Shown here: piece after piece, positions 51,422 to 60,843 of the stretch | How positions within the stretch are numbered: position 1 is the stretch's first letter | Layout of the letters: every line of letters begins with the position of its first letter | Assembly (NCBI GenBank): GCA_934695325.1 | Contig: CAKUVD010000001.1 | Span: forward strand, 186,001 to 250,000 | Source: an uncultured Bacteroidales bacterium | Lineage (GTDB): Bacteria > Bacteroidota > Bacteroidia > Bacteroidales > UBA932 | Length of the DNA stretch: 64,000 bases | Direction of reading: 5' to 3' | Translations under genes and position numbers: made by a program | The notes under the pieces: generated by a model | Seen by the model: only the letters and a program-made list of their open reading frames with translations | Database searches by the model: none | What the model was told of the DNA's origin: nothing

Positions 51422-52939
51422 ATGGAGAGCGGGAACTTCGAGCTGGATGTCGCCAGATTCATCGTCGAGAAAACGGAACGGAGCCTGTTCCTTACAGGCA
51501 AGGCCGGGACAGGAAAGACCACGTTCCTAAGGGATGTCGTCCGGCATACTGAAAAGAAATGCATCGTACTGGCGCCCACAGGCATAGCCGCAGTGAATGC
51601 CGGAGCTATGACAATCCATTCTTTCTTCCAGTTCGGCATCGGGCCATACATTCCTGGACTGATAGAGCCACAGTCCGGATTCAGGATGAACAAATCCAAG
51701 CTTGAACTTATCCGCAACCTCCAGCTGCTTATAATAGATGAGGTCTCGATGGTAAGGGCGGACCTGATGGATCACATTGACGTCACGCTGCGCCGCATCA
51801 GAAGAAACAGCAAGCCCTTTGGCAGGGTGCAGCTGCTGATGATCGGAGACTTGCAGCAGTTGCCACCTATTGCGCACGGAGACGAAGAAGACATACTGAG
51901 ACAGCATTACAAGACATTGTACTTCTTCAGCAGCAGAGCATTGAAAAGCACCGAATACTGCTGTATCGAGTTGAAGAACGTCTATCGGCAGACTGACAGG
52001 CACTTCATAGATATTCTGAATCACGCCAGGAACTGCTGCCTGACCACACAGGATCTCGCAGACCTGAACGCCCGCTTCCTCCCGGGCTTCACCCCACCGC
52101 CGGAAGAAGGATACATCCGCCTGATGACACACAACAGACAGGTGGACAGCATCAATGCAGATGAGATGTCCAGGCTGGACAGCCGCCCTTACACCTTCGT
52201 GGCCGATGTCAAAGGGACATTCCCTGAGGAATCCTATCCTACGACATCCTGCCTGACATTGAAAAAAGGGGCCCAGGTAATGTTCATCAAGAACGATCCG
52301 GAAAAGCGTTTCATAAACGGGACGCTAGGTGAGGTCGTAGGCATTGACAATGACAGCCTTTCTGTACGTCTCACAGGATCAGGAAAAGTCATCGACGTGG
52401 AGCCTATGGTCTGGCAGAACATCCGTTATCAGTTCGCTGAAGACAGCAATGAGATATCGTCAAAGCAAATAGGGCATTTCCGCCAGTATCCACTGAAACC
52501 GGCGTGGGCGATCACCATACACAAGAGCCAGGGACTCACATTTGACAAGGCCATCATAGACATCTATGCAGCATTCTCCCCCGGGCAGGCATACGTAGCC
52601 CTGAGCCGTTGCCGCACACTGGAGGGCCTTGTGCTGAATTCCCCCGTTTCGGCATCAGTTTTCATCCGAAACAATGCCGTAGAGGCGTATATCAGCTACA
52701 TCTCCCAGGATATCAATGATTTGGCATTTTCGCTCGGATATGAGCATTTCGAATATGAAAAGACGGACGAACCCAAGGAGCCAGCTCCGGAGGAACCTGA
52801 GCCAAAGAAGCAGGTAGAACTTCTGGACGTCCCCGGAATAGGTCCCGCCAAGGTCAATGCCTACGGAAAAGAGCTGATAGGCATTGTCATAAGCCATCAG
52901 GATGACGAGATACAGGACGAGACGAATAAGCTGCTTTGA
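51422..52939 (+). CDS. PIF1-like superfamily 1 helicase
   Basis: The 505-residue protein has Walker A LTGKAGTGKTTFLRDVV, Walker B LLIIDEVSMVRADLMD, the GDLQQLPP motif III and the C-terminal TIHKSQGLTFDKAIID plus AYVALSRCRTLEGL of the UvrD_C_2/PIF1 type. About 445-505 looks like a helix-hairpin-helix/HRDC tail (LLDVPGIGPAKVNAYGKEL). It unwinds DNA 5'-3', possibly at G-quadruplexes or stalled forks. The gene follows the nitroreductase gene by six bases. Confidence 0.9.
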   Translation: MESGNFELDVARFIVEKTERSLFLTGKAGTGKTTFLRDVVRHTEKKCIVLAPTGIAAVNAGAMTIHSFFQFGIGPYIPGLIEPQSGFRMNKSKLELIRNLQLLIIDEVSMVRADLMDHIDVTLRRIRRNSKPFGRVQLLMIGDLQQLPPIAHGDEEDILRQHYKTLYFFSSRALKSTEYCCIELKNVYRQTDRHFIDILNHARNCCLTTQDLADLNARFLPGFTPPPEEGYIRLMTHNRQVDSINADEMSRLDSRPYTFVADVKGTFPEESYPTTSCLTLKKGAQVMFIKNDPEKRFINGTLGEVVGIDNDSLSVRLTGSGKVIDVEPMVWQNIRYQFAEDSNEISSKQIGHFRQYPLKPAWAITIHKSQGLTFDKAIIDIYAAFSPGQAYVALSRCRTLEGLVLNSPVSASVFIRNNAVEAYISYISQDINDLAFSLGYEHFEYEKTDEPKEPAPEEPEPKKQVELLDVPGIGPAKVNAYGKELIGIVISHQDDEIQDETNKLL

Positions 52940-53197
52940 TTATTATGAACTTCGCCGAATGGCGCATTTTGCACACAGTCTAAAAAACTGGAATGATATA
53001 TTTGACGGAGACTGGATTCCAGCGTCGAAAAACAGAAAGAGCAAGTGGATTGTCGGCGGATAGTTTCCGAAACGAACACTAAAATTTACCGATGGATGAA
53101 TAATGATGGCGAATATGGAAATAAATGCTATATTCGCCGTCCATTTTGGAATAATAGGTACAGACATTTATAAATAACGAATCAAACGCTAAAAAAG

Positions 53198-53857
53198 ATG
53201 AGAAAGATCATTTTTGCGGCTGCGGCTGCAGCTCTTATGTTCTTCAGCATTGACGCCTCTGCACAGCTGAGCATCGGTGCCGGTTTCGCAAAGTCCGACC
53301 TCAAGGAAAAGGCGGACATTTCCTCCATCAAGCAGGAAAACATTTCCAAGGCAAACGGCCTCTATGTCGGAGCCGACTATACTTTCCGCTTCAAGCACGG
53401 CCTCGGATTCACCCCTGGCCTTGAGTGGGTGTTCGCCGGAGACAAGGATCTCCAGGAACTCGGAATTGGCAAGATCGAGGCAGAGAGCAAGTTCAAGGAG
53501 CACTATATCAATGTTCCTCTCGAGGTGAACTGGGGAATCGACGTCAAGGTTATGAGGTTCTTCGTGTTCGCAGGCCCGACCCTTTCTTTCAATGTCTCTT
53601 CGAGGGCAAAGGTCAAGGGAAGCGCTTTCGGTTCTGAGACTGGAAAGACAAAGATTGACACCAAGGACTTCTTCGAGAACATCGGCGGAAAATACGGCAC
53701 ATTCGACCTTATGTTCGGTGTAGGAGCCGGTATAGATGTGGCCAACCGCGTCAGAGTGAAGTTCGGCTATGACTGGGGTATGTTGAACAGAGGCAACAGC
53801 GACGTCAAGCTTCACAGGCAGCAGCTCCAGCTCGGTGTGGCATACCTGTTCAAATAG
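53198..53857 (+). CDS. Outer-membrane beta-barrel protein (PorT/OmpW-like), 219 aa
   Basis: Signal peptide (MRKIIFAAAAAALMFFSIDASA) and an eight-stranded barrel with alternating aromatic strands (GLYVGADYTFRFKHGLGFTP, EHYINVPLEVNWGIDVKVM, FFVFAGPTLSFNVSSR, RVRVKFGYDWGMLNRG) ending in an aromatic C-terminal strand (GVAYLFK). This is the common Bacteroidetes outer-membrane beta-barrel family of unknown transport role. Its 3' end faces the AAA-ATPase gene across repeat copy D. Confidence 0.85.
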   Translation: MRKIIFAAAAAALMFFSIDASAQLSIGAGFAKSDLKEKADISSIKQENISKANGLYVGADYTFRFKHGLGFTPGLEWVFAGDKDLQELGIGKIEAESKFKEHYINVPLEVNWGIDVKVMRFFVFAGPTLSFNVSSRAKVKGSAFGSETGKTKIDTKDFFENIGGKYGTFDLMFGVGAGIDVANRVRVKFGYDWGMLNRGNSDVKLHRQQLQLGVAYLFK

Positions 53858-53888
53858 CCTTTTGATGGCCGGATAGCGCTGGCATTGA

Positions 53889-53955
53889 ATCAAATAGTTG
53901 CACATCCCAGATGCTTACACTCGTGGCATCTGGGATGTGCAACTTATTGTTGGAT
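53889..53955. repeat. Intergenic inverted repeat, family copy D; also bidirectional terminator
   Basis: GTTGCACATCCCAGATGC (53897-53914) pairs perfectly with GCATCTGGGATGTGCAAC (53926-53943) around an 11-base loop; outer arms resemble copies A-C. It lies between two convergent genes. Confidence 0.7.
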
Positions 53956-55496
53956 CATTGCTTCATCTTCCATCCGTCCACAGTCCTGGTCTCCGACGAG
54001 AAGTTTATTCCAAGCTTTATTATCTCCTTGCCGCTTGCGAGGAATGGCCTGTCGTAGCCTTTCCCGTCAATCTGCTCCAATGCGACCTCAGGTGACTGAT
54101 CACGCTTCAGCTCGATGATATAGACATACTTGTCAGTGTCGAAGACTATGTCAATCCTGCCGTTGGATGTCCGGTACTCCGTCTTGACATACAGACCCAT
54201 CATCTTCAGCATCACCGACATCGTGTTCTGGAAGTACAGCTCCAGGTCGCCCTGGATCTCGTAGCCGTTCCCCGACAGGAACGCCGTGAACCTGTCCATA
54301 AAGCTCTGAACGTCGCCTCGCTCTATGTCGCGCACGAACTGAGCCGCAGACAGCTCTCCTCCGGCTAAGGCCGGTGCATACAGCTGGCTCAATGAATTAA
54401 GGAATCCCGCCTTCACTTCATCGTTTGGGTAATCCAAGAAATAGGTGTTGAATCGCTCGTCATACCCCTTTATCGTCAGGTACCCTGTCTGGTACATCAG
54501 AGTTATCGGAGCCGGGCTTACGTAATTCGCACCCGTGAGAGTCTCCACCGGCACATCGTTCTTGGAGATACGGTCGAGGTTATACCGCCCCTGCTTAAGG
54601 TAGCGCACAAGGAACGCAGGCGTCCCGGTCTCGAACCAGTACATACGGAATTCGTTGGCTTTGAATGTGTTTATCAAACTGAACGGATTATATACGCCAG
54701 CGGCTCTATAGTGAAAATGATATCCGTCATACATCGTCTTCAGCTTGCCGTAGCACTCTTCCTTGCTTGTACTATGGACCTTGGCCAGTTTCTCCACGCT
54801 CCCGTCGAAATACCGCTTCAGCTCCGTCTCCGACACGCCGCAGATGTCAGAGAACTCCAGGTCCATAGAGATGTCGTTCAGGTTGTTCAGACCGCTGAAT
54901 ATGCTCATCTTGCCGAGCTTCGTGACACCTGTCAGGAATGCGAAACGGATGGACTCGTCCTTCCCCTTGATGACGCTGTAGAACCCCTGCAGCTCCCTGC
55001 GGAACTTCTCCATCAGCTCCGGATCGTCCATATTGTCGATGATTGGCTTCTCGTACTCGTCAATCAGGATGACCACCTGACGCCCGGTCTTCTGGTATGC
55101 GGAGTCTATGACGGCATCGAAACGCGCAGCGGGATCCGAGAAGTCGCCGGATTTGCCATAGGCATCCTCCCACTTGCTCAAGTGCTTGCCCAGTTTCTCC
55201 TCCAGGTCCGAGACGGAAGTGTACCTGCTGCCGGTCAGGTCAAGGTGCAGCACCGGATACTCGACCCAGTCCTTCTCCAGCGCCTCCATCGCAAGCCCAC
55301 GGAACAGTTCCTTCCTGCCGCTGAAATACGCCTCCATCGTCGAGATGAGCAGGCTCTTGCCGAACCTCCGCGGCCGGCTAAGAAAATAATACTGTCCTGT
55401 GGAAGCCAGCTCATAAATTTGAGCGGTCTTGTCCACATAGACGAATCCTCCCGTCATTATTTTCTCGAAGTTCTGTATTCCTATCGGGTACAACAT
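53955..55496 (-). CDS. AAA-ATPase-like / PD-(D/E)XK nuclease-like protein
   Basis: The 513-residue protein starts MLYPIGIQNFEKI, then FVYVDKTAQIYELAS, FLSRPRRFGKSLLISTMEAYF (the modified P-loop of the AAA-ATPase_like family) and VILIDEYEKPIIDNM (Walker B). It ends with the PD-(D/E)XK signature RTSNGRIDIVFDTDKYVYI, IELKR. This pair of domains is frequent and multi-copy in Bacteroidetes, where function is unproven. A longer frame to 55721 would overlap rmuC and has no start context, so 55496 is used. Confidence 0.88.
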   Translation of the reverse strand: MLYPIGIQNFEKIMTGGFVYVDKTAQIYELASTGQYYFLSRPRRFGKSLLISTMEAYFSGRKELFRGLAMEALEKDWVEYPVLHLDLTGSRYTSVSDLEEKLGKHLSKWEDAYGKSGDFSDPAARFDAVIDSAYQKTGRQVVILIDEYEKPIIDNMDDPELMEKFRRELQGFYSVIKGKDESIRFAFLTGVTKLGKMSIFSGLNNLNDISMDLEFSDICGVSETELKRYFDGSVEKLAKVHSTSKEECYGKLKTMYDGYHFHYRAAGVYNPFSLINTFKANEFRMYWFETGTPAFLVRYLKQGRYNLDRISKNDVPVETLTGANYVSPAPITLMYQTGYLTIKGYDERFNTYFLDYPNDEVKAGFLNSLSQLYAPALAGGELSAAQFVRDIERGDVQSFMDRFTAFLSGNGYEIQGDLELYFQNTMSVMLKMMGLYVKTEYRTSNGRIDIVFDTDKYVYIIELKRDQSPEVALEQIDGKGYDRPFLASGKEIIKLGINFSSETRTVDGWKMKQ

Positions 55497-55653
55497 AGCA
55501 TACAATCGTTTACGAACATCAAATTTAACAATTATTTCCGTAAGTTCCACTGGCTGATGACATCGGGAGATGACTATTTCTGGATGTTGGAGGAATCCCA
55601 TACAGCGCAGGCGAGGTAGGAACTTGTCTCTGCCCTCGAAATCATTGCCGGGA

Positions 55654-57174
55654 TCATAGGCCGGAGCCATCTGCAGGCGCAGCCGCGGAAGTGTCTTCAG
55701 CCAGGTCAGCATCTGCGTCATCGGCGCCGTAGAGCGCAGGAAGCTTGTCTTTGCCGGCCCGAGGCTTCACACCGAAGGAGATGACTTTATTCGCCGAGAC
55801 GATTATACTCTTGCCGCTGTTTCTCAGTTTCTTTTCACACGAATCGTATGAGGTCCGGAGAGCATCTATACCCTTGCCGAGTTTTGCGAAAGCCACAGCC
55901 ATATCAGACACCCTGGCGATCATTTCCTCTGCCGCCTTTATGATATTCTGTTGATTGCGAATCTGTTCCACATTGCACCAAGCAGTGCGTATCATACGCA
56001 GGAACGGAACCAGAGTCTCCTCCGTGGTTATGAGGACATTCTTTCTGAAAGCGTCACGCCATATATCAGGGTCAATGCTCTTGGCCAGCTGGAGCGCACC
56101 ATAGACGGGGACGAACATAAGGACATACCCAAGACTTTTCTTCCCGGCCGGGATATAACTGCCGTAATCCTTTTTCGAGAGGTTCTCCACCTGCTTCTTT
56201 ATCGCCTTCAGATTGCGCTGCGCCGCTTCGGCCTTCTTCGCCTCATCCGTAGCCTCGCTCCAGTCGGACAATGCCTTCAGATCCACCTTCGAGTCAATGA
56301 TGACCTCCGTGTCATCCGGATAATGGATTATTACATCTGGGCGCATATTCTTCTCACTGTCTTCATTCGCAACGACAAGCCCCACCTCGTCCCGCAAGAC
56401 GAATTCTCGTTCATAATCGACCCCAGACTTGAACCCTTCGGCTATAAGCAGATTCTCAAGAACCGTCTCGCCAAAGCACCCCTGCATCTTGTTCTGTCCG
56501 CGAAGGGCATCTGCCAGATGGTCTGCCTTCATACCGATGGACGCCGTCTGTTCCTTGAGGTTCTTCACGGCATTCTCCAGATGCTCCTTAAGGGACGCAG
56601 AACTCTCCGTCTGAGCCACCTTGTTCTCATTGAAGGACTTCTTCATCTCCTCCAGATCCTTGCCCAGCGCCCCCGTTATGTTCTTGAATGTTTCCTCGGC
56701 CTTCTTGTCCAGTTCCGCCTCACGAGCCTTGAGCACAGCCTCAGTCTGTGCCGTCATCTCGGCACGCATAGCCTCGACCTGCCTTGCCAGAGTCTTCTCC
56801 TGGTTCTCCTTCAGTTCAGCTACCATCACCTCATAATTCTTCCGCGCATCCAGAAGGCTGCTGCGCAAGGCAGCCAACTGGGACTCGTAACCATCCCTTG
56901 TCGCCTTCAGCATTGACTCATACTGCTCTCTTGCGGCGGCCTTCCCTGTGGCGGCGGCCTCTTTTTCAGCCTCCAGCATCGCCTCCAGCCTGCACTTCTC
57001 TCCGGAGGCAGCAGCCTCGGCGCCAGACAGCCTCTCCTGCCATATCCGATCCCTGTTTTCAAGTTCGACATCCTTCAGAGCCACCCTAGCATCAGCATTT
57101 CTCTTGCAGAGCACCACCGTAAACCATACACAGACGGCAAGAGCCACGATTCCTAAGATAATTTCCATTGTCAT
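55654..57174 (-). CDS. rmuC: DNA recombination protein RmuC
   Basis: The 506-residue protein has one N-terminal membrane helix (ILGIVALAVCVWFTVV), a coiled coil about 25-200 (KCRLEAMLEAEKEAAATG...) and the RmuC catalytic-like core about 235-440 (NKMQGCFGETVLENLLIAEG, RPDVIIHYPDDTEVIIDSKV with D-x-D-x-K of the restriction-like fold, YIPAGKKSLGYVLMFVPVYG). It limits recombination at inverted repeats and sites of damage. Alone on its strand between two convergent-like neighbours. Confidence 0.93.
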   Translation of the reverse strand: MTMEIILGIVALAVCVWFTVVLCKRNADARVALKDVELENRDRIWQERLSGAEAAASGEKCRLEAMLEAEKEAAATGKAAAREQYESMLKATRDGYESQLAALRSSLLDARKNYEVMVAELKENQEKTLARQVEAMRAEMTAQTEAVLKAREAELDKKAEETFKNITGALGKDLEEMKKSFNENKVAQTESSASLKEHLENAVKNLKEQTASIGMKADHLADALRGQNKMQGCFGETVLENLLIAEGFKSGVDYEREFVLRDEVGLVVANEDSEKNMRPDVIIHYPDDTEVIIDSKVDLKALSDWSEATDEAKKAEAAQRNLKAIKKQVENLSKKDYGSYIPAGKKSLGYVLMFVPVYGALQLAKSIDPDIWRDAFRKNVLITTEETLVPFLRMIRTAWCNVEQIRNQQNIIKAAEEMIARVSDMAVAFAKLGKGIDALRTSYDSCEKKLRNSGKSIIVSANKVISFGVKPRAGKDKLPALYGADDADADLAEDTSAAAPADGSGL

Positions 57175-57249
57175 ATTTTAAGATTTTACGAAACCGACTT
57201 CGAGCCGGATCCATATACATATACGCAACGGCGCCGAGATTCTTTCATC

Positions 57250-58497
57250 CTAAATTCCAAAATTTCTAGAAGAGAGCCAATTTCTTAGAGTGTCGGAAAA
57301 CACGTGCAGCACAGAATCCAGAGCCAGAAGATTCTCCTGACGTATAGGCTCGGCACTTGGAGACTCCAGAGTAAGAGGATTGACAGGCGATCCGCCTTTC
57401 CAGACGCGGAAGTCCAGATGAGGGCCCGTAGACACCCCGGTGGAACCGACATAACCTATCACATCACCCTGACGCACCCTGTCGCCTACTTTCAGTCCGG
57501 CGGCATAGCGAGACAGATGGAGATAAGCCGTAGTGTACACTGAGTTATGCCTGATCTTCACCGTGTTTCCACCACCGCCGCCCCAGCCTTTGCCGATTAC
57601 GGTGCCGTCACCGATGCTCATCACGGGAGTCCCCGCAGGTGCGGCATAGTCCACGCCGGTATGAGCCTTGACCTTGCCGGTCACAGGATGCTTGCGATGG
57701 TACGAAAAACCTGAGCTTATGCGGGAGAAACGCAGTGGAGCCTTCAGAAAAGCCTTCTTCATACTCTCCCCTTGAGCGTTCCAATAGACATTGCCGCCAT
57801 CCCCCTGGTCAAAGCGCACAGCAGGAAAAACCTTGCCGCCATTGCTGAACTCTGCGTAATATACAGTGTCGATGTCCACAAGTTCCCCGTCGCACACTGC
57901 CTCGTCATAGATGACGCTGAAACGATCGCCCGGCTGAATAGAGAAGAAGTCGATGGTCCACGCATAGATATCCTCCAGATGGAGTATCAGCATCAACGGA
58001 GCCCCAGCACGGCGCATATCGTTCCACAGCGATGACGTTATCGTGACGTCGGCAAATCGCCTGTTGTGCACCACCGGCTTGGTGACTCGCCAGGCGGAAA
58101 GAGACCCGCGGCACTTGAATACAGTCATATTGACCTTGTCCTCATTATATACTATATATTCCGGCACGCTATACAGAGAATCGGTCAGGCTATAGTATGC
58201 CTGCCAGGAATTACCGGCTCGCATCTTCTTGGGATTGAACACGGTATCAGACACGGTCACCAATTCCATAGCCTCCTTCGCTGACAGGCCCAGACGTGTC
58301 ATCAGACCAGTGAATATCTCACCCTGCCTCAACGTCCCTTCCACAAGATCAAACGAGTCCGTACAGAATCCGAGCGGATAGACGGTATCCCTGTCGATGT
58401 CCGTCCGTGTCTCCCCGCGCCTGTGGCAGGACGGGACGCAGACGGAAACAAATATGGCCGACAGGAGCGCTGCCAGCACAGTCTTTCTGCAATGCAT
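57250..58497 (-). CDS. M23-family metallopeptidase lipoprotein
   Basis: The 415-residue lipoprotein (CVPSC lipobox) carries an opacity-like middle part and a LytM/M23 domain about 265-390 with the first zinc motif VKAHTGVDYAAPAGTPV. The usual final HxH is HLD here (TGPHLDFRVWKGG), so one metal ligand is changed, as in a subgroup of Bacteroidetes M23 proteins. It may be a peptidoglycan endopeptidase or a non-catalytic activator. The terminus SRNFGI is intact. Confidence 0.85.
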   Translation of the reverse strand: MHCRKTVLAALLSAIFVSVCVPSCHRRGETRTDIDRDTVYPLGFCTDSFDLVEGTLRQGEIFTGLMTRLGLSAKEAMELVTVSDTVFNPKKMRAGNSWQAYYSLTDSLYSVPEYIVYNEDKVNMTVFKCRGSLSAWRVTKPVVHNRRFADVTITSSLWNDMRRAGAPLMLILHLEDIYAWTIDFFSIQPGDRFSVIYDEAVCDGELVDIDTVYYAEFSNGGKVFPAVRFDQGDGGNVYWNAQGESMKKAFLKAPLRFSRISSGFSYHRKHPVTGKVKAHTGVDYAAPAGTPVMSIGDGTVIGKGWGGGGGNTVKIRHNSVYTTAYLHLSRYAAGLKVGDRVRQGDVIGYVGSTGVSTGPHLDFRVWKGGSPVNPLTLESPSAEPIRQENLLALDSVLHVFSDTLRNWLSSRNFGI

Positions 58498-58581
58498 AAT
58501 ATGGTTCAGGTTTTATGCAAAGTTACGCAACTTCAGTCCAAATAGCAACATCGTATGATGTCACTTCTCAAAGTAAATGAC

Positions 58582-58589
58582 TATCTTTG
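58582..58589 (+). promoter_or_regulatory. -7 element TATCTTTG before trmO
   Basis: Exact TAnnTTTG, about 60 bases upstream of ATG 58651; -33 not convincing. Confidence 0.35.
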
Positions 58590-58650
58590 AAGTTTCTTTG
58601 TCGGCACACTCACCTGCGCAGGGACCAAGAAGGCCGGCAAAGCAGCCAAG

Positions 58651-59379
58651 ATGAAGGACAATGCTGAAAAGACGATAAAGCCCGTGGCCTGGTTCAGGTC
58701 GCCTTTCTCCTCCAAGTTCGGTATACCCCGCCAGAGTGGCGTAGTAAACGAACTTGAAGGAAGGATTGTCCTTGCTCCAGAGTTCGCCGCAACGGAGGCT
58801 GTCAGAGGGCTGGAAGGGTTTGACTATCTTTGGCTTATATGGGGATTCTCAGGCAATGACGGGAAATGGGGACTGACTGTCAGGCCGCCACGGCTCGGCG
58901 GCAACAAGTCCGTCGGCGTCTTCGCCTCTCGCTCCCCCTTCAGACCTAACGGGCTAGGATTATCCTCCGCAAGAATCGTCAGCATTGACCTGGACAGTCC
59001 GGCAGGGCCGGCAATAACTGTCGCCGGGGCGGATCTGATGGACTGGACTCCGATATATGACATCAAGCCATACGTCAGATATTCGGACTCTCACCCCGAA
59101 GCGGCTTCCGGGTTCACGGACAGCACCGCCTGGAAAGAGGCTGAAGTGGATTTCCCCGAGGCTCTGGAAAAGGAGTTCAGGAGAAGAAGCGGCGCAGGAG
59201 ACCTGGAAGTGAAGGCTCTGGTAGGGACACTGGCGCAAAGACCGATTCCTCAATACATACGAGACCAGGAAAGAATCTACGGAATGCCTTTTATGGGATG
59301 CGACATAAAGTTCCGCACAGGCGAGGACACAGTCACGGTGACAGGAATCGAAACACTCAAAGACATTGACTCGGAATGA
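58651..59379 (+). CDS. trmO: tRNA (t6A37) N6-methyltransferase
   Basis: The 242-residue protein has the TsaA/TrmO pattern: VAWFRSPFSSKFGIPRQSG, GFDYLWLIWGFSG, SRSPFRPNGLGLSSARIVSI and DWTPIYDIKPYVRYSDSHPE. TrmO adds a methyl group to N6-threonylcarbamoyladenosine in tRNA-Thr. The gene ends in an ATGA overlap with the next one. Start at 58651 has the GATAC-poor but A-rich context typical here. Confidence 0.88.
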   Translation: MKDNAEKTIKPVAWFRSPFSSKFGIPRQSGVVNELEGRIVLAPEFAATEAVRGLEGFDYLWLIWGFSGNDGKWGLTVRPPRLGGNKSVGVFASRSPFRPNGLGLSSARIVSIDLDSPAGPAITVAGADLMDWTPIYDIKPYVRYSDSHPEAASGFTDSTAWKEAEVDFPEALEKEFRRRSGAGDLEVKALVGTLAQRPIPQYIRDQERIYGMPFMGCDIKFRTGEDTVTVTGIETLKDIDSE

Positions 59380-60830
59380 CACCTTATGCAATAATAGCGA
59401 CGATAGCGGCATATTTCGCAGCCATTCTCGTCATTTCCTGGTTTTCAGGCAGGAAGGCTGACAATGCCGGATTCTTCAGCGGAAACCGCCGACAGTCCTG
59501 GTATGTGGTGGCGTTCGCGATGATAGGCTCCGCCATGTCCGGAGTGACATTCGTCTCAGTGCCTGGAATGGTCGCCACGTCAGGCTTCGGCTATATGCAG
59601 ATGGCCCTCGGGTTCATCGCCGGGCAGATGGTGATAGCATTCGTCCTGGTACCGCTCTTCTATAAGATGAACCTCATCTCGATATACGGTTACCTGGAAA
59701 GTCGCTTCGGCATCTCATCATACCGCACCGGGGCGTGGTTCTTCTTCATATCCAAGATGCTGGGCGCATCTGTCAGGCTATACCTCGTGTGCATCTCGCT
59801 GCAACTTATGGTATTCGGGCCACTCGGCCTCCCATTCTGGTCCAACGTGCTGGCGACAATTCTCATACTGCTCGCATACACATTCCGCGGCGGAGTCAGA
59901 TCCGTCATCTGGATTGATTTTCTCAAGACATTCTGTATGCTGACATCTATAATCCTGTGCACCATATTCATCAGCAAATCTCTCGGATTTTCTTTCGGGG
60001 CTATGTGCAAGGCCGTGGCCGACAGCGATATGTCCAGGGTGTTCTTCTTCGATGACCCTGCGGCGCCGCAATACTTCTTCAAGCAATTCTTCGGAGGAAT
60101 GTTCACATTGATAGCGATGACAGGTCTGGACCAGGATATGATGCAACGCTCACTCGCCTGCCGCAGTCCGCGCGATTCTCAGAAGAACATCATCACCAGC
60201 ACGATAATGCAGACGGTGGCGATATTTCTGTTCCTCGTCCTGGGAGTGCTTCTGTATATGTTCGCCGACGTCAATGCTGTGAGCGGCGCTTCCGGAGACA
60301 GGCTGTTCCCTGCCGTAGCCACCGGAGGAGGGCTGCCGGCCGTAACCGGAGTGCTCTTCGTCATCGGTCTCATATCCTGTTCCTATGCCGCCGGCGGCTC
60401 GGCGCTGACCGCATTGACCACGTCATTCACGGTGGACATTCTCGGAACCGCAGGAAAGTCTGAAGACGGAATCAGGTCAATGCGGGAAAGAGTCCACATC
60501 CTGATGGCCGCAGGAATGGGGCTGACAATAATTGTATTCAACATATTGAACAACACCAGTGCGATCGATGCGGTGTACAAGCTTGCAAGCTACACATACG
60601 GGCCGATCCTCGGAATGTTCGCCTTCGGAATCCTTACCAGGCGCAGAGTGAAAGACAAGACCGTACCATACATCGCCGTCATCGCCCCTGCGCTCTGCTT
60701 TATTCTACAGGCCAATTCGGAAAGATGGCTCGGAGGATGGCAGATAAGTTATGAACTGCTCATTTTCAACGCATTGTTCACGATGCTCGGGCTGTTTATG
60801 TTCAGCCGCAGAGCCGTGAATGAGAAATAA
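59376..60830 (+). CDS. Sodium:solute symporter family protein
   Basis: A 484-residue, 13-helix protein of the SSS family: ILVISWFSGRKADNAGFFSG, FAMIGSAMSGVTFVSVPGM, YLVCISLQLMVFGPLGLPF and GLDQDMMQRSLACRSPRDSQ. It takes up a solute with Na+; the substrate is not evident, but this Bacteroidetes branch is often near tRNA-modification genes by chance. Coupled to trmO by a four-base overlap. Confidence 0.9.
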   Translation: MTPYAIIATIAAYFAAILVISWFSGRKADNAGFFSGNRRQSWYVVAFAMIGSAMSGVTFVSVPGMVATSGFGYMQMALGFIAGQMVIAFVLVPLFYKMNLISIYGYLESRFGISSYRTGAWFFFISKMLGASVRLYLVCISLQLMVFGPLGLPFWSNVLATILILLAYTFRGGVRSVIWIDFLKTFCMLTSIILCTIFISKSLGFSFGAMCKAVADSDMSRVFFFDDPAAPQYFFKQFFGGMFTLIAMTGLDQDMMQRSLACRSPRDSQKNIITSTIMQTVAIFLFLVLGVLLYMFADVNAVSGASGDRLFPAVATGGGLPAVTGVLFVIGLISCSYAAGGSALTALTTSFTVDILGTAGKSEDGIRSMRERVHILMAAGMGLTIIVFNILNNTSAIDAVYKLASYTYGPILGMFAFGILTRRRVKDKTVPYIAVIAPALCFILQANSERWLGGWQISYELLIFNALFTMLGLFMFSRRAVNEK

Positions 60831-60843
60831 AAGTCATACCACT

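Noticed and set aside
55497..55721. Upstream extension of the AAA/PD-(D/E)XK protein
   Set aside because: It overlaps the end of rmuC and precedes the conserved family start MLYPIGIQNFEK.
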